From assembly GCA_937922785.1 (NCBI GenBank), contig CALAJQ010000012.1:62001-126000 (forward strand): a stretch of 64,000 nt of DNA. The letters run 5' to 3'. Below, piece by piece: positions 24,891 to 34,109 of the stretch. The stretch comes from an uncultured Acidimicrobiales bacterium. GTDB lineage: Bacteria; Actinomycetota; Acidimicrobiia; Acidimicrobiales; SZUA-35. A program made the translations under genes and the position numbers. Within the stretch, counting starts at the first letter, position 1. Each line of letters begins with the position of its first letter. The notes under the pieces were generated by a model. It had not been told where the DNA came from. It ran no database searches and was given only the letters and a program-made list of their open reading frames with translations.

Positions 24891-25610
24891 GTGCTCCAAG
24901 ACCCCCGCCGTGCCAGCTTCTTGATCCTGCCTCTTGTAATCGCAGCATCGGCAGTAGCGGCAGCACTTTTGGCCACCGGCAGCATCAACTTGGCCAATAC
25001 CGACATGCTCGCCTTTAGCGATTCCAACTTTCGAAGTGTCCTGTTGGAGGGCGAGTCAACGAGTGATCCGGCCGACGGATGGAACAGCTACACCAACTCA
25101 GTCACAACCGCTTTGGATGGCTCCACCGTTATCGCTGATGGCCAAGGTGGAGCGCGAATCGATGACCTAAACGGAGAAGGTTCTAAGGCCGACTTGGTGA
25201 CCGAGGGTGACGATGTTGCGGTTCTGTGGATCGGCATTAACGACATTGCCCAGGCCAACAACCCAGCGGTTGTTTATGACCAGATCTCCACCTGGACAGC
25301 GGCTAGGAGAGCCGAAGGATGGGAACATATTCTGATTCTCACGGTTCCAAAGTTCGAGTCCCAATCATCACTTGAGTCCAGTTCCTGGGGTTCTCACGAG
25401 CTGGCTGACAACGCCCGCATCCAGCTGAACGAACTCATCGTTCTCAACCAAGCAGGCGCAGACGCCGTGGTCGATCTGCGAGCGGTCGAGGGCATCGGCG
25501 ACGAATACAGCGTTGAAGACCCAGCGTGGCGGTCCGACAAGATTCACTTCACCGAAGCGGGTTACGAGCGGGTTGCAAGCCAGGTTCTTGGAGCAATCAC
25601 TGGCCTGTAA
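24891..25610 (+). CDS. Membrane-anchored SGNH/GDSL-like hydrolase
   Basis: 239-residue exported esterase-like protein. Residues 10-30 form a hydrophobic N-terminal anchor or signal. Block I is GESTSDPADGW with nucleophile S56 (GES in place of GDS). Block II glycines lie in GQGGARI (84-90), block III is WIGINDI with N117, and block V is SDKIHFTEAGY with D216 and H219. The quartet for SGNH chemistry is therefore complete. The start is GTG 24891; the adjacent ATG at 24889 is out of frame. The substrate is unknown; cell-envelope ester or glycan deacylation is possible. Confidence 0.75.
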   Translation: MLQDPRRASFLILPLVIAASAVAAALLATGSINLANTDMLAFSDSNFRSVLLEGESTSDPADGWNSYTNSVTTALDGSTVIADGQGGARIDDLNGEGSKADLVTEGDDVAVLWIGINDIAQANNPAVVYDQISTWTAARRAEGWEHILILTVPKFESQSSLESSSWGSHELADNARIQLNELIVLNQAGADAVVDLRAVEGIGDEYSVEDPAWRSDKIHFTEAGYERVASQVLGAITGL

Positions 25611-25682
25611 GTAGTCGGGCCGGTGGAAGCCGCTAACCCAAGCAGAATATTGAGTGTCATAGCGCGCCGGTATCGTAGTTAG

Positions 25683-28600
25683 ATGGGAAAACGGGCGCCC
25701 TCCGAAGACAGTGGCTATGACGGGAACGAGGTCCTAGCCGCGTTTTCTGAGCCAGCAGCCGCCTGGTTCAGCACCACGTTTCCTAAGCCGACGCCACCCC
25801 AAGTCAAGGGCTGGCCTGTTATTGCCAACGGTGACCACACGCTGATTCTCGCCCCGACTGGTTCGGGCAAGACCTTGACCGCCTTCTTCTGGGGTCTCGA
25901 TCAGCTGACCAAGCAGCCACCGCCAGAAGACAAAATGGCTCGAACTCGGATTCTCTACATTTCCCCGTTGCGAGCCCTGGCTGTGGATGTTGAGAAGAAC
26001 CTAAGAGCCCCGCTTCAAGGTGTTCGTCTGGCTGCGGAGCGCCTAGGCAAGCCGTTTTATGAGCCCAAGGTTGCGCTGCGCACCGGCGACACTCCGGCTG
26101 ACGAGCGAGCGAAGATGGCCCGCAACCCCGCTGACCTGCTCATTACCACCCCGGAGAGCCTATATTTGATGCTCACCTCGAAGGTTCGCGAGACGCTTGC
26201 CTCGGTCGAGACCGTCATCATTGATGAGATCCATGCCTTGGCCGCAACTAAGCGTGGGGCTCACATGGCAGTCAGTTTGGAGCGACTAGACAAGCTCACC
26301 CACAAGCCTGCCCAGCGCATTGGCTTGTCGGCGACTCAGAGGCCCCTCGAAGAAATTGCTCGCTTTCTCGGTGGATATGACGTCACAGCCAAGACGACGA
26401 AGCCTCGGCCGGTAAAGATAGTTGACGCCGGAATCTCCAAGACCTTGGACGTTGAGGTGATCGTTCCCGTCCCCGACATGGGCCGTTTGGGTGAGCTGTT
26501 GCCGAATGATCCGGCCGCCAATCCCGATTCGGGAGGACCTGAGCGCGCCAGCATATGGCCATCCATGCACCCCCGTTTGTTGGATCTGGTCCAAGAGCAC
26601 CGGTCAACAATCATCTTTGTCAACGCTCGCCGACTATCAGAACGACTGGCAACCAGACTTAATGAGCTGGCGGTAGAGGGCGAGAACCGGTCGGCTGAGG
26701 CCGAAGGGCGCCCGCCGGCACCTGGCGAAGAGCTGGTGAAGGCCCACCACGGATCTCTAAGCCGCGAGCAGCGCCTAATCATTGAAGACCAGCTGAAGCG
26801 GGGAACGCTTAAGGGCCTGGTCGCTACAAGCTCGCTTGAGCTTGGAATCGATATGGGCGCAGTTGACCTAGTTGTTCAGGTTGAAAGTCCGGGCGCAGTA
26901 AGTCGTGGTCTGCAACGTATTGGTCGTGCGGGTCACCAAGTTGGCGCGCCAAGCGTTGGCAAGTTCTTCCCCAAGCATCGCTCGGATCTTGTTGAGGCGG
27001 CAGTTGTTGTCGACCGGATGATGACCGGGCTCATCGAGGAGACTCGTTACCCTCGTAACCCTTTGGATGTGCTGGCTCAGCAGATCGTTGCTGCATGCGC
27101 TCTTGATGACTGGGATGTTGAGGAGTTGCTCAACATGATGAGGGGCTCAGCCAACTTCACCGAGCTGTCTGACGACGGATTCAATGCCGTCCTTGATCTG
27201 TTGTCGGGTCGATACCCGTCCGATGAGTTTGCCGAGCTTCGGCCCCGGATCATCTGGGACCGAGTGGAAGGCAAGGTTCGTGGCCGTCCCGGTGCCCAAC
27301 GGCTAGCCGTTACTTCAGGTGGGACCATTCCTGACCGTGGCCTGTACGGGGTGTTCTTGCCTGACGGAGCGCGCGTCGGCGAGCTTGATGAAGAGATGGT
27401 GTATGAGTCACGAGCAGGCGAGACCTTCCTGCTTGGAGCCAGCACCTGGCGTATCCAAGAGATCACCCACGAACGCGTCATCGTTACGCCCGCCCCCGGT
27501 CAGCGTGGGAAGATGCCTTTCTGGCACGGCGACGGGCCCGGACGTCCGCTTGAGCTTGGTCGGGCAATTGGCCAATTCGTCCGTGAAATCTCCGGCATGG
27601 ACCACAACAAGGCCGACAAACGTTTGCGGGAGCGACATGGCCTCGACGAGATGGCCTCGTCAAACTTGTTGCAATACTTGGCCGAACAAAAAGAGGTAAC
27701 AATCGCTCTTCCGACCGATCGCAACATCGTGGTCGAGCGCTTTCGCGACGAGATTGGTGACTGGCGGATCTGTGTTCTAAGCCCATTCGGGGCCCAAGTT
27801 CACGCCCCTTGGGGAATGGCTCTCCAGCATCGACTGACCGAGCAATGGGGTTGGGAGGTAGAGCTGATGTGGAGTGATGACGGCATCGTCATCCGGCTTC
27901 CCGAAGCCGTTGATCGGCTACCGGTGGATGAGTTGCTGATCGATCCCGACGATCTTGATGAACTGCTGATTACACAGTTGCCCAACACTGCAATGTTTGC
28001 CTCTCGGTTCCGGGAGTGTTCGGCCCGTGCTTTGCTTTTGCCCCGTCGTAGACCCGGTCAACGCACCCCTCTTTGGCAACAGCGCCAAAAGGCCGCCGAC
28101 CTGCTGACTGTTGCTGCCAAGTATCCCAGCTTCCCAATGTTGTTGGAAGCAACACGTGAGTGTGTCAATGACGTCTTCGACGTGCCGGCGTTGCGGCAAG
28201 TCTTGACCGACTTGCGAAGTCGCAAGGTGAAAGTCACGTCGGTTGATACCGACAAGGCCTCACCTATGGCTTCGAGTCTGTTGTTCGGCTGGATTGCCCA
28301 ATACATGTACGCCGGCGATGCCCCCTTGGCCGAACGGCGTGCGGCAGCCCTATCGCTTGACCGCGACTTGCTTCGTGACTTGCTGGGTGCGGAAGAGCTT
28401 CGAGAGCTTCTTGATCCCGAAGTTCTTGAAAAGCTGAACTCCGAACTTCAGAGAACGGCCGAAGGTTGGCGGGCCAAAACTGTTGACGCAGTCGAAGACC
28501 TGATGCGATGGCTCGGGCCACTATCAATGCTTGAGATCGAAGCCAGAGTCGACGGTTTGAACGCCGAGATTGCTGTTGCTCAATTGTTGGAAGAACGCCG

Positions 28601-30257
28601 AGTCATCTCGGTAGTGGTAGCGGGCGAGGCTCGTGTTGCTGCGGCCGAGGACGCATCCCGATTGCGAGACGCGCTTGGCGTCGCGCTTCCACCCGGGCTT
28701 CCGATGGCCTTCACTGATTCAGTCATGGACCCGCTTGGTGACTTGTTAAGCAGCTACGCCCGCACGCACGGTCCTTTCACAACCGCTGAAGCGGGGGAGC
28801 GGCTTGGCCTTGATAATGAGCGAGTCATTCAGGGTCTAAGTGAACTTGAACGACAAGGGCGGGTTGTTCGAGGCGAGTTCCGCCCCGACGGCACCGAGCG
28901 AGAGTGGTGTCACGACGACGTCCTGCGGGTTCTTCGGCGCCGCTCGTTGGCGGCCCTTCGTAGTGAAGTAGAACCGGTCGAACAAGACGTGCTGGCCCGT
29001 TTCCTGACCGAGTGGCAGCACATCGACTCGAACTATCGAGGCGTTGATGGGCTGGCCGAGGTACTTACGTCGCTGCAAGGCGCTTCGCTTCCAGCCTCGA
29101 CGCTTGAGTCAGACATCCTTCCGGCTCGGCTTCGCTATTACTCCCCCGCCGATCTCGACACCCTCTTGAGTGCGGGCGAACTCGTTTGGACCGGAGCTGG
29201 TTCTCTGGGAACAACCGACGGCCGCATCCGCTTGGTCTGGCGAGACCAGGCGCCTCTTCTGTTGCCCGAGGTCAACGATCCGCCCGAAGATGAGCTGCAC
29301 GATGTTATCCGAGGGTGTCTTGGGGCTCGGGGCGCAGTTTTTTGGAGCGACATCCTGATTGCGGTGAAAGACGCGGGCCAGGTGGCTACAGAGCAGGCGG
29401 TTTTGATGGCGCTATGGGACTTGGTCTGGGCCGGAGAAGTCACGAACGATTCGCTTACTCCGTTGCGGGCTTTGGTTAGCGGTGCCACTCCTAAGAAGGC
29501 GACCAGCCGAGGCCGAGCCCGTCGTCGGCCGAATCTTCGCTCGATAAGTCGCCTTGGCCCGCCTGCCGCGACCGGTCGATGGTCCTTGGTTGGGCCGTTG
29601 AAGCAGCCAGCAGTCACTCCAACCGAATCTGCCACGTCTCGGGCACTTCAGTTGTTGGAGCGCTACGGCGTGTTAACCCGCGAGATGGCATTGGCTGAAG
29701 GGGCCGAAGGCGGATTCGCTGGTGTCTATCCAGTTTTGAAGGCGCTGGAAGAGCGCGGTCAGGTTCGGCGCGGCTACTTCGTCTCAGGCTTAGGCGCGGC
29801 ACAGTTCGCCTTGCCGGGCGCAGTGGATCGGCTGCGGGACGAACGTAAACGTGACCAAACTCAAGCTGAGACCGGATCTGCGGCTGCGGCTGCTGAAGTC
29901 ACGCCGATTGTATTGGCCGCCACTGACCCGGCCCAGCCCTATGGCGCTGCGTTGGGGTGGCCCGAAAGTGAAGGTCGGCCGTCTCGCTCCGCTGGGGCCT
30001 ATGTGGTGTTGGTCGACGGCAAGCCGCTGGCGTTTTTGGAACGTGGTGGAAAGTCCTTGACTCTGTTTGAGGGAGCCGTCGACGATACGTCGTGGGTGGA
30101 GGCCCTAGCTGGCCTCGTAAAGGTGACGCGCCAGGTCAAGTCAATCGAGATCCAAAAGATCGATGGCAAGCCGCCGGCCGAAGCCCCCGAGTTGAGGGAC
30201 CTTCTGCTGTCGGGTGGCTTCTCCGCCGGCTACAAAGGCCCAACCCTGCGCCGCTAA
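25683..30257 (+). CDS. Lhr-type large ATP-dependent helicase
   Basis: 1,524-residue superfamily 2 helicase of the Lhr family, a 3'-5' DNA translocase linked to repair and mitomycin response in mycobacteria. Walker A APTGSGKT is at 57-64 and the DEIH box at 181-184 (VIIDEIHAL). Motif III SATQRPLEEIARFLGGY, helicase C segment GLVATSSLELGIDMGAVDLV, and motif VI QRIGRAGHQVGAPS follow. The winged-helix and Lhr core region follow, and the last 600 residues are the Lhr C-terminal tail, so this is a full-length Lhr rather than Lhr-core. The ATG follows a 72-bp gap after the SGNH gene. Its 3' end is next to the paired 80-bp elements. Confidence 0.93.
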   Translation: MGKRAPSEDSGYDGNEVLAAFSEPAAAWFSTTFPKPTPPQVKGWPVIANGDHTLILAPTGSGKTLTAFFWGLDQLTKQPPPEDKMARTRILYISPLRALAVDVEKNLRAPLQGVRLAAERLGKPFYEPKVALRTGDTPADERAKMARNPADLLITTPESLYLMLTSKVRETLASVETVIIDEIHALAATKRGAHMAVSLERLDKLTHKPAQRIGLSATQRPLEEIARFLGGYDVTAKTTKPRPVKIVDAGISKTLDVEVIVPVPDMGRLGELLPNDPAANPDSGGPERASIWPSMHPRLLDLVQEHRSTIIFVNARRLSERLATRLNELAVEGENRSAEAEGRPPAPGEELVKAHHGSLSREQRLIIEDQLKRGTLKGLVATSSLELGIDMGAVDLVVQVESPGAVSRGLQRIGRAGHQVGAPSVGKFFPKHRSDLVEAAVVVDRMMTGLIEETRYPRNPLDVLAQQIVAACALDDWDVEELLNMMRGSANFTELSDDGFNAVLDLLSGRYPSDEFAELRPRIIWDRVEGKVRGRPGAQRLAVTSGGTIPDRGLYGVFLPDGARVGELDEEMVYESRAGETFLLGASTWRIQEITHERVIVTPAPGQRGKMPFWHGDGPGRPLELGRAIGQFVREISGMDHNKADKRLRERHGLDEMASSNLLQYLAEQKEVTIALPTDRNIVVERFRDEIGDWRICVLSPFGAQVHAPWGMALQHRLTEQWGWEVELMWSDDGIVIRLPEAVDRLPVDELLIDPDDLDELLITQLPNTAMFASRFRECSARALLLPRRRPGQRTPLWQQRQKAADLLTVAAKYPSFPMLLEATRECVNDVFDVPALRQVLTDLRSRKVKVTSVDTDKASPMASSLLFGWIAQYMYAGDAPLAERRAAALSLDRDLLRDLLGAEELRELLDPEVLEKLNSELQRTAEGWRAKTVDAVEDLMRWLGPLSMLEIEARVDGLNAEIAVAQLLEERRVISVVVAGEARVAAAEDASRLRDALGVALPPGLPMAFTDSVMDPLGDLLSSYARTHGPFTTAEAGERLGLDNERVIQGLSELERQGRVVRGEFRPDGTEREWCHDDVLRVLRRRSLAALRSEVEPVEQDVLARFLTEWQHIDSNYRGVDGLAEVLTSLQGASLPASTLESDILPARLRYYSPADLDTLLSAGELVWTGAGSLGTTDGRIRLVWRDQAPLLLPEVNDPPEDELHDVIRGCLGARGAVFWSDILIAVKDAGQVATEQAVLMALWDLVWAGEVTNDSLTPLRALVSGATPKKATSRGRARRRPNLRSISRLGPPAATGRWSLVGPLKQPAVTPTESATSRALQLLERYGVLTREMALAEGAEGGFAGVYPVLKALEERGQVRRGYFVSGLGAAQFALPGAVDRLRDERKRDQTQAETGSAAAAAEVTPIVLAATDPAQPYGAALGWPESEGRPSRSAGAYVVLVDGKPLAFLERGGKSLTLFEGAVDDTSWVEALAGLVKVTRQVKSIEIQKIDGKPPAEAPELRDLLLSGGFSAGYKGPTLRR

Positions 30258-30334
30258 CCCTTCCCTAACCCAACGGCGGCCCTCAACCTCAGAACCTGCC
30301 CCGACCCACATCCCCCTTCCCCCGACAACCTTCC

Positions 30335-30414
30335 CCAAATTTCTGCTGGGGGTGACAATTGGTGTCACCCCCAGCTGACATATGGCCCAATTGTCACCTA
30401 CAGCTGACATTTGG
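30335..30414 (-). repeat. 80-bp palindromic element, copy 1 (inverted relative to copies 2 and 3)
   Basis: Exactly 80 bp beginning CCAAATTTCTGCTGGGGGTG and ending CAGCTGACATTTGG. Its reverse complement aligns without gaps to copies 2 and 3. The termini form a near-perfect inverted repeat of about 23 bp, and an internal TGTCAGCTGGGGGTGACA-type unit (on the minus strand) repeats the left terminus. It lies in the 400-bp gap between the convergent Lhr and FtsX-like genes. No coding capacity is seen. Confidence 0.8.
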
Positions 30415-30516
30415 TTCGGTAACAAGCGCAAGTGTTCGATCTGGCCCTAGGTGGCTAGTTGCACGAATAGGACGCCAGCCCACGCAGCAGCGATTGCCAT
30501 CACTGCGGCCCTGCAG

Positions 30517-30596
30517 CCAAATGTCTGCTGGAGGTGACAATTTTGCGTTCTGTCAGCTGGTCGTGACACTAATTGTCACCTGGGGCAGAAATTTGG
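30517..30596 (+). repeat. 80-bp palindromic element, copy 2
   Basis: Same 80-bp length as the other copies: CCAAATGTCTGCTGGAGGTG at the left, central TGTCAGCTGGTCGTGACA, and TTGTCACCTGGGGCAGAA followed by ATTTGG at the right. It stands in opposite orientation to copy 1, with 102 bp of unrelated sequence between them (30415-30516), so the pair forms a 262-bp inverted structure. The remaining bases to 30657 are G-rich direct repeats (GGGGCTAGAAGTGGGG type) without features. Confidence 0.8.
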
Positions 30597-30657
30597 GGAG
30601 GGGCTAGAAGTGGGGGACGGGCTAGGAGTGGGGGAAGGGGCTGGCACCCGAGCGGGG

Positions 30658-33201
30658 TTAGTCGGAGGCGATTGCGTCCAGAACGTTCATCTTCGCGGCC
30701 CTGGCCGCTGGGAAGAACGCAGCAATCACACCAAGTACGCCGCCGCCAATCAAGAAGACGGCTAGCTGAACCCAGGGGATGCCGATCTTAGAAATCACGT
30801 TGTCCGGTATCGCTATGACGCCGGCCCATCCAAGTAGCAGACCCAGGGCAACTCCAAGGAACGATCCGAACAGGCTGACAATGATTGCTTCCCAACGAAT
30901 GGTGCGTTTCAGCTGATCTCGAGTCATGCCAACCGCTCGCATCAGGCCAATCTCTCTAGTGCGTTCGAGAACCGACAGTGCCATGGTGTTGACGATGCCG
31001 AAGAACGCAATGATCAAACAAAGCGCCAACAGGCCGTTCACCAATAACTGCAATGAGTTGATCTGGCTTGTAAACGTCTCCTTGAAATCACTGTTGTCTT
31101 GGCTGGACAGCTGCGGGAACGCTCTTAGCAGACCGTCTACTGCAGCCCGGCCAGCTTCGGGGCTGACACCTTCGGCATAGGTCATGCCCGCGTAGTCGAT
31201 GCCCGCAATATTGGCGTGCGGCTCGGCGAAGTCGATGCTCATGATCCAGTCGGAATCGATCACACCGTTCTCTTCAAAGATGCCTTCTACGGTGAGGTCG
31301 GTCTGAAATCCATCTTCCATTTCGATAGCGACCGAGTCGCCAATTGACAGGCCTCGCAGCTCGGCTTCGGGTTCTGAAACCGCGACTGCGTCCTCACCGA
31401 TGGCAGCGATTCCTTCGACCACGTTGAATGAAACCACCTGGTCGCCGACCTCGGTATTGAAGGCGGTGAAGGTTTCTTGCTCGCCAGCGACCAAGGCTCG
31501 AACCGTCGTGTAGCCAGCAACCAGGTCTGTTTCAGGAAGCGCGTCCAATTGCTCGATCAAAACGGGAGAGAAAGGCAAGCCCTGGTTCTCTTCGAAGATG
31601 AACAGATCGGCCGTGATCGAATCCTCAAGCAGCGCATCGAAACTGCGCAGCAGCGAAGCAGCTAGAACCGACACGCCTGTAATTAGCGCCAAGCCGATCA
31701 TCAAAGCAGAGGCTGTGGCCGCAGTTCGCTCCGGGTTGCGGGCAGCGTTCTCACGACCTAACCGGCCTGTAATCCCAGAAACTTGCTCGGCCGGCGCGCC
31801 GATCTTGTATGAGACGATGCCGGCAAACAGGCCGCTTAACATCGCCACTCCGATGAAGGTCAGCGCAGCACCAAGGCCAAGACAAGTGAGCCTTAGCGAA
31901 AGCGAGTCCACCGATCCGAACATGCCTGTAAACAACAGTGCCAGTCCTGGAAGCAGAACAGCTGCGCCTGCGATCAGCCTGAACTTGTTGGTTCGGCCGG
32001 TCTTCCCACCGTCTCGAATTGCTTCAAGAGGTGAAACCTTTGCCGCTCTCATTGCTGGAAGTAGCGCCGATCCAACAGTTACGCCAAGTCCAACTAGGAG
32101 AACAACGACGATTGTGCGAATCCTGATTTCGGTTGGACCCTCTGGGAAGCCTCCGCCACCTTGGCTGAACAGCAGCTTAAGCAGCGACGCAATTCCGAGG
32201 CCACCTACGAGGCCCAGAGCAGACGCCAGAAGACCAATGACCACCGCTTCTGACAAAACCATTCGTCGGATCTGGCCTGCACTTGCCCCGATCGAACGAA
32301 GCAAACCAAGTTGCTTGGTTCTTTGACCAACCAGAATCGCAAAAGTGTTGCGGATGATGAATGTCGAGACAAAGAGGATGACACCGGCAAAGCCCAGCAA
32401 GATGTTGCCGAAAACGCTGATGAATGATCCAAAATCTTCTTGTGATTCATCGATTACGGCCTCGCCAGAAACTACTTCTAAGCCCTCTGGTAACAGCGTA
32501 GCGATGCTGTCTAGAAGGGCTTCGCTGGCAAGCCCGCCATCAGCGTTGACCACGATGGAATCGACCTCCCCCTCGGCCCCCAAGATGCTTTGAACCGTCG
32601 GAAGGTCAAAGAGAATGAAGTAAGCGCCGCCGGTTCCACCTTCTCCGAAGTCGATGATTCCAGACAGCTCGAATTGCCCGGGTTCGCCACTTGGCAGCGA
32701 CAGAGTCACCATTTGACCTAGCTCGAATCCGCCGGAGTCAGTCTGAGCTTTGTCGAGGGCAACCTGTTGACCGGTAGGCGCGGATCCTTCAAGGAGGGTA
32801 AAGCTGGAAACTGGGCTGTCGCCGCCCCAGGATGCGGTGAACACGGGTGGACCTTGTGGCCGCACGATCTCGCCGTCGCTGTCGATCGAATACACCTGCT
32901 CGAACGCGAAGAGTCCGCCTTCGGCGTAGTTCACGCCGTCAAGCTCGGAGATCTCATCGATCAGGTCATCGTCGAAGCGCAGAACGGTCAGGTCCGATGA
33001 ACTGAGCTCGGGCTCGAGTGCTCGAACCTGCGCGTCGACGCCGGCAAAAGCGTCTTCGCTGATGCCGTTGAAGACCGCCCGAAGGCTGTCGGCCAATATG
33101 AATGAACCTGACACCGCCGAGACTCCCAGAACAACTGAGATCAGCGTCATGAACAGTCGGCCAAGGTTGGCCCGAATACCTCTAAGGACCAGTTTGAGCA
33201 T
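30658..33201 (-). CDS. ABC transporter permease, FtsX/MacB type (double)
   Basis: Membrane subunit of 847 residues. TM1 (about 12-35, SAVSGSFILADS) is followed by a MacB-like extracytoplasmic domain to about 260. The first FtsX core contains NTFAILVGQRTKQLGLLRSI, and a central membrane block lies at 370-460. A second extracytoplasmic domain and second FtsX core (NTMALSVLERTREIGLMRAV) complete the usual two-copy architecture. Such exporters move lipids, lipoproteins or antimicrobial peptides, or regulate cell-wall hydrolases. The ATPase gene ends 3 bp upstream. The substrate is unknown. Confidence 0.92.
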   Translation of the reverse strand: MLKLVLRGIRANLGRLFMTLISVVLGVSAVSGSFILADSLRAVFNGISEDAFAGVDAQVRALEPELSSSDLTVLRFDDDLIDEISELDGVNYAEGGLFAFEQVYSIDSDGEIVRPQGPPVFTASWGGDSPVSSFTLLEGSAPTGQQVALDKAQTDSGGFELGQMVTLSLPSGEPGQFELSGIIDFGEGGTGGAYFILFDLPTVQSILGAEGEVDSIVVNADGGLASEALLDSIATLLPEGLEVVSGEAVIDESQEDFGSFISVFGNILLGFAGVILFVSTFIIRNTFAILVGQRTKQLGLLRSIGASAGQIRRMVLSEAVVIGLLASALGLVGGLGIASLLKLLFSQGGGGFPEGPTEIRIRTIVVVLLVGLGVTVGSALLPAMRAAKVSPLEAIRDGGKTGRTNKFRLIAGAAVLLPGLALLFTGMFGSVDSLSLRLTCLGLGAALTFIGVAMLSGLFAGIVSYKIGAPAEQVSGITGRLGRENAARNPERTAATASALMIGLALITGVSVLAASLLRSFDALLEDSITADLFIFEENQGLPFSPVLIEQLDALPETDLVAGYTTVRALVAGEQETFTAFNTEVGDQVVSFNVVEGIAAIGEDAVAVSEPEAELRGLSIGDSVAIEMEDGFQTDLTVEGIFEENGVIDSDWIMSIDFAEPHANIAGIDYAGMTYAEGVSPEAGRAAVDGLLRAFPQLSSQDNSDFKETFTSQINSLQLLVNGLLALCLIIAFFGIVNTMALSVLERTREIGLMRAVGMTRDQLKRTIRWEAIIVSLFGSFLGVALGLLLGWAGVIAIPDNVISKIGIPWVQLAVFLIGGGVLGVIAAFFPAARAAKMNVLDAIASD

Positions 33202-33204
33202 TGC

Positions 33205-33972
33205 TCAGTCTCCTAGGCTCTTGATGGTGTCATAAACCAGTTCTGTGGTTGGATTCTGCATTTCATGCACAATCTCCCCATCGGCGAGGAACAAGACTCG
33301 GTCTGAATATGAAGCCGACCTTGGATCGTGGGTAACCATCACGATGGTCTGGCCTAGTTCACGTACCGCTCGCTGCATGAAGCTGAGAATGTCCGACGAA
33401 GTCTTGGAATCAAGGTTTCCCGTAGGTTCGTCGCCAAAGACAATGTCGGGTCGGCTTGCAAGCGCTCGAGCAACAGCGACACGTTGCTGCTGGCCGCCGG
33501 AAAGTTCGTTCGGTCGATGAGCGACGCGGTCGGCCAGTCCTACCGTCCGAATGACTTCATCAATCCACGCGTCGTCAAGGCCACCCTTGCCAAGATCCAT
33601 TGGCAAGGTGACGTTCTCTCTCACGTTAAGCGTCGGGACAAGGTTGAAAGACTGGAAGATGAACCCGACCTGCTCGCGGCGCATCATCGTGAGCTGTTTG
33701 TCGTTCAGGCTCGACAGTGGGGTTGTGCCAACAAAGGCTTCGCCGCTACTGAGGCGGTCGAGGCCGGCCATGCAATGCATAAGTGTTGACTTGCCCGAAC
33801 CAGAGGGGCCCATGATTGCGGTGAACTTGCCCGCCTCGAAGTCAACCGACACGTTACGAAGGGCAGTTACTTCTGTGTCGCCACTGCCATAGATTTTTAC
33901 AGCATTTTGCGCTCTAGCTGCGGCTATTCGCTGACTGTTGGCGCTTGGTGGTGCGGGTGGAGTCATTGTCAT
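33205..33972 (-). CDS. ABC transporter ATP-binding protein (MacB/LolD type)
   Basis: Cytoplasmic ATPase of about 255 residues that drives the adjacent FtsX-like permease. Walker A GPSGSGKSTLMHCMAGLDRL, Q-loop FIFQSFNLVPTLNVRENVTL, signature LSGGQQQRVAVARALA, Walker B IVFGDEPTGNLDSKTS and H-loop VTHDPRSASYSDRV are all intact. ATG 33972 was chosen; ATG 33966 or GTG 33981 are alternatives. It is divergent from the cyclase-ATPase gene across a 137-bp gap. Confidence 0.95.
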   Translation of the reverse strand: MTMTPPAPPSANSQRIAAARAQNAVKIYGSGDTEVTALRNVSVDFEAGKFTAIMGPSGSGKSTLMHCMAGLDRLSSGEAFVGTTPLSSLNDKQLTMMRREQVGFIFQSFNLVPTLNVRENVTLPMDLGKGGLDDAWIDEVIRTVGLADRVAHRPNELSGGQQQRVAVARALASRPDIVFGDEPTGNLDSKTSSDILSFMQRAVRELGQTIVMVTHDPRSASYSDRVLFLADGEIVHEMQNPTTELVYDTIKSLGD

Positions 33973-34109
33973 AAAGACCACGCTAGTACCGATAAGGGGA
34001 GAGGGGGAAAACTACCTACGAGGGCATTTGTCACTATGGGAGCCAACCACGCAACTAACTCCATAACCTGCCCACACCCCCTCGCCGCGGGTTCTAAGGT
34101 AGTGATTTG

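Noticed and set aside
31598-32326. 242-residue + strand frame opposite the FtsX-like gene
   Set aside because: It lies fully antisense to a well-supported permease, has low-complexity Ser/Arg/Pro composition and no domain.
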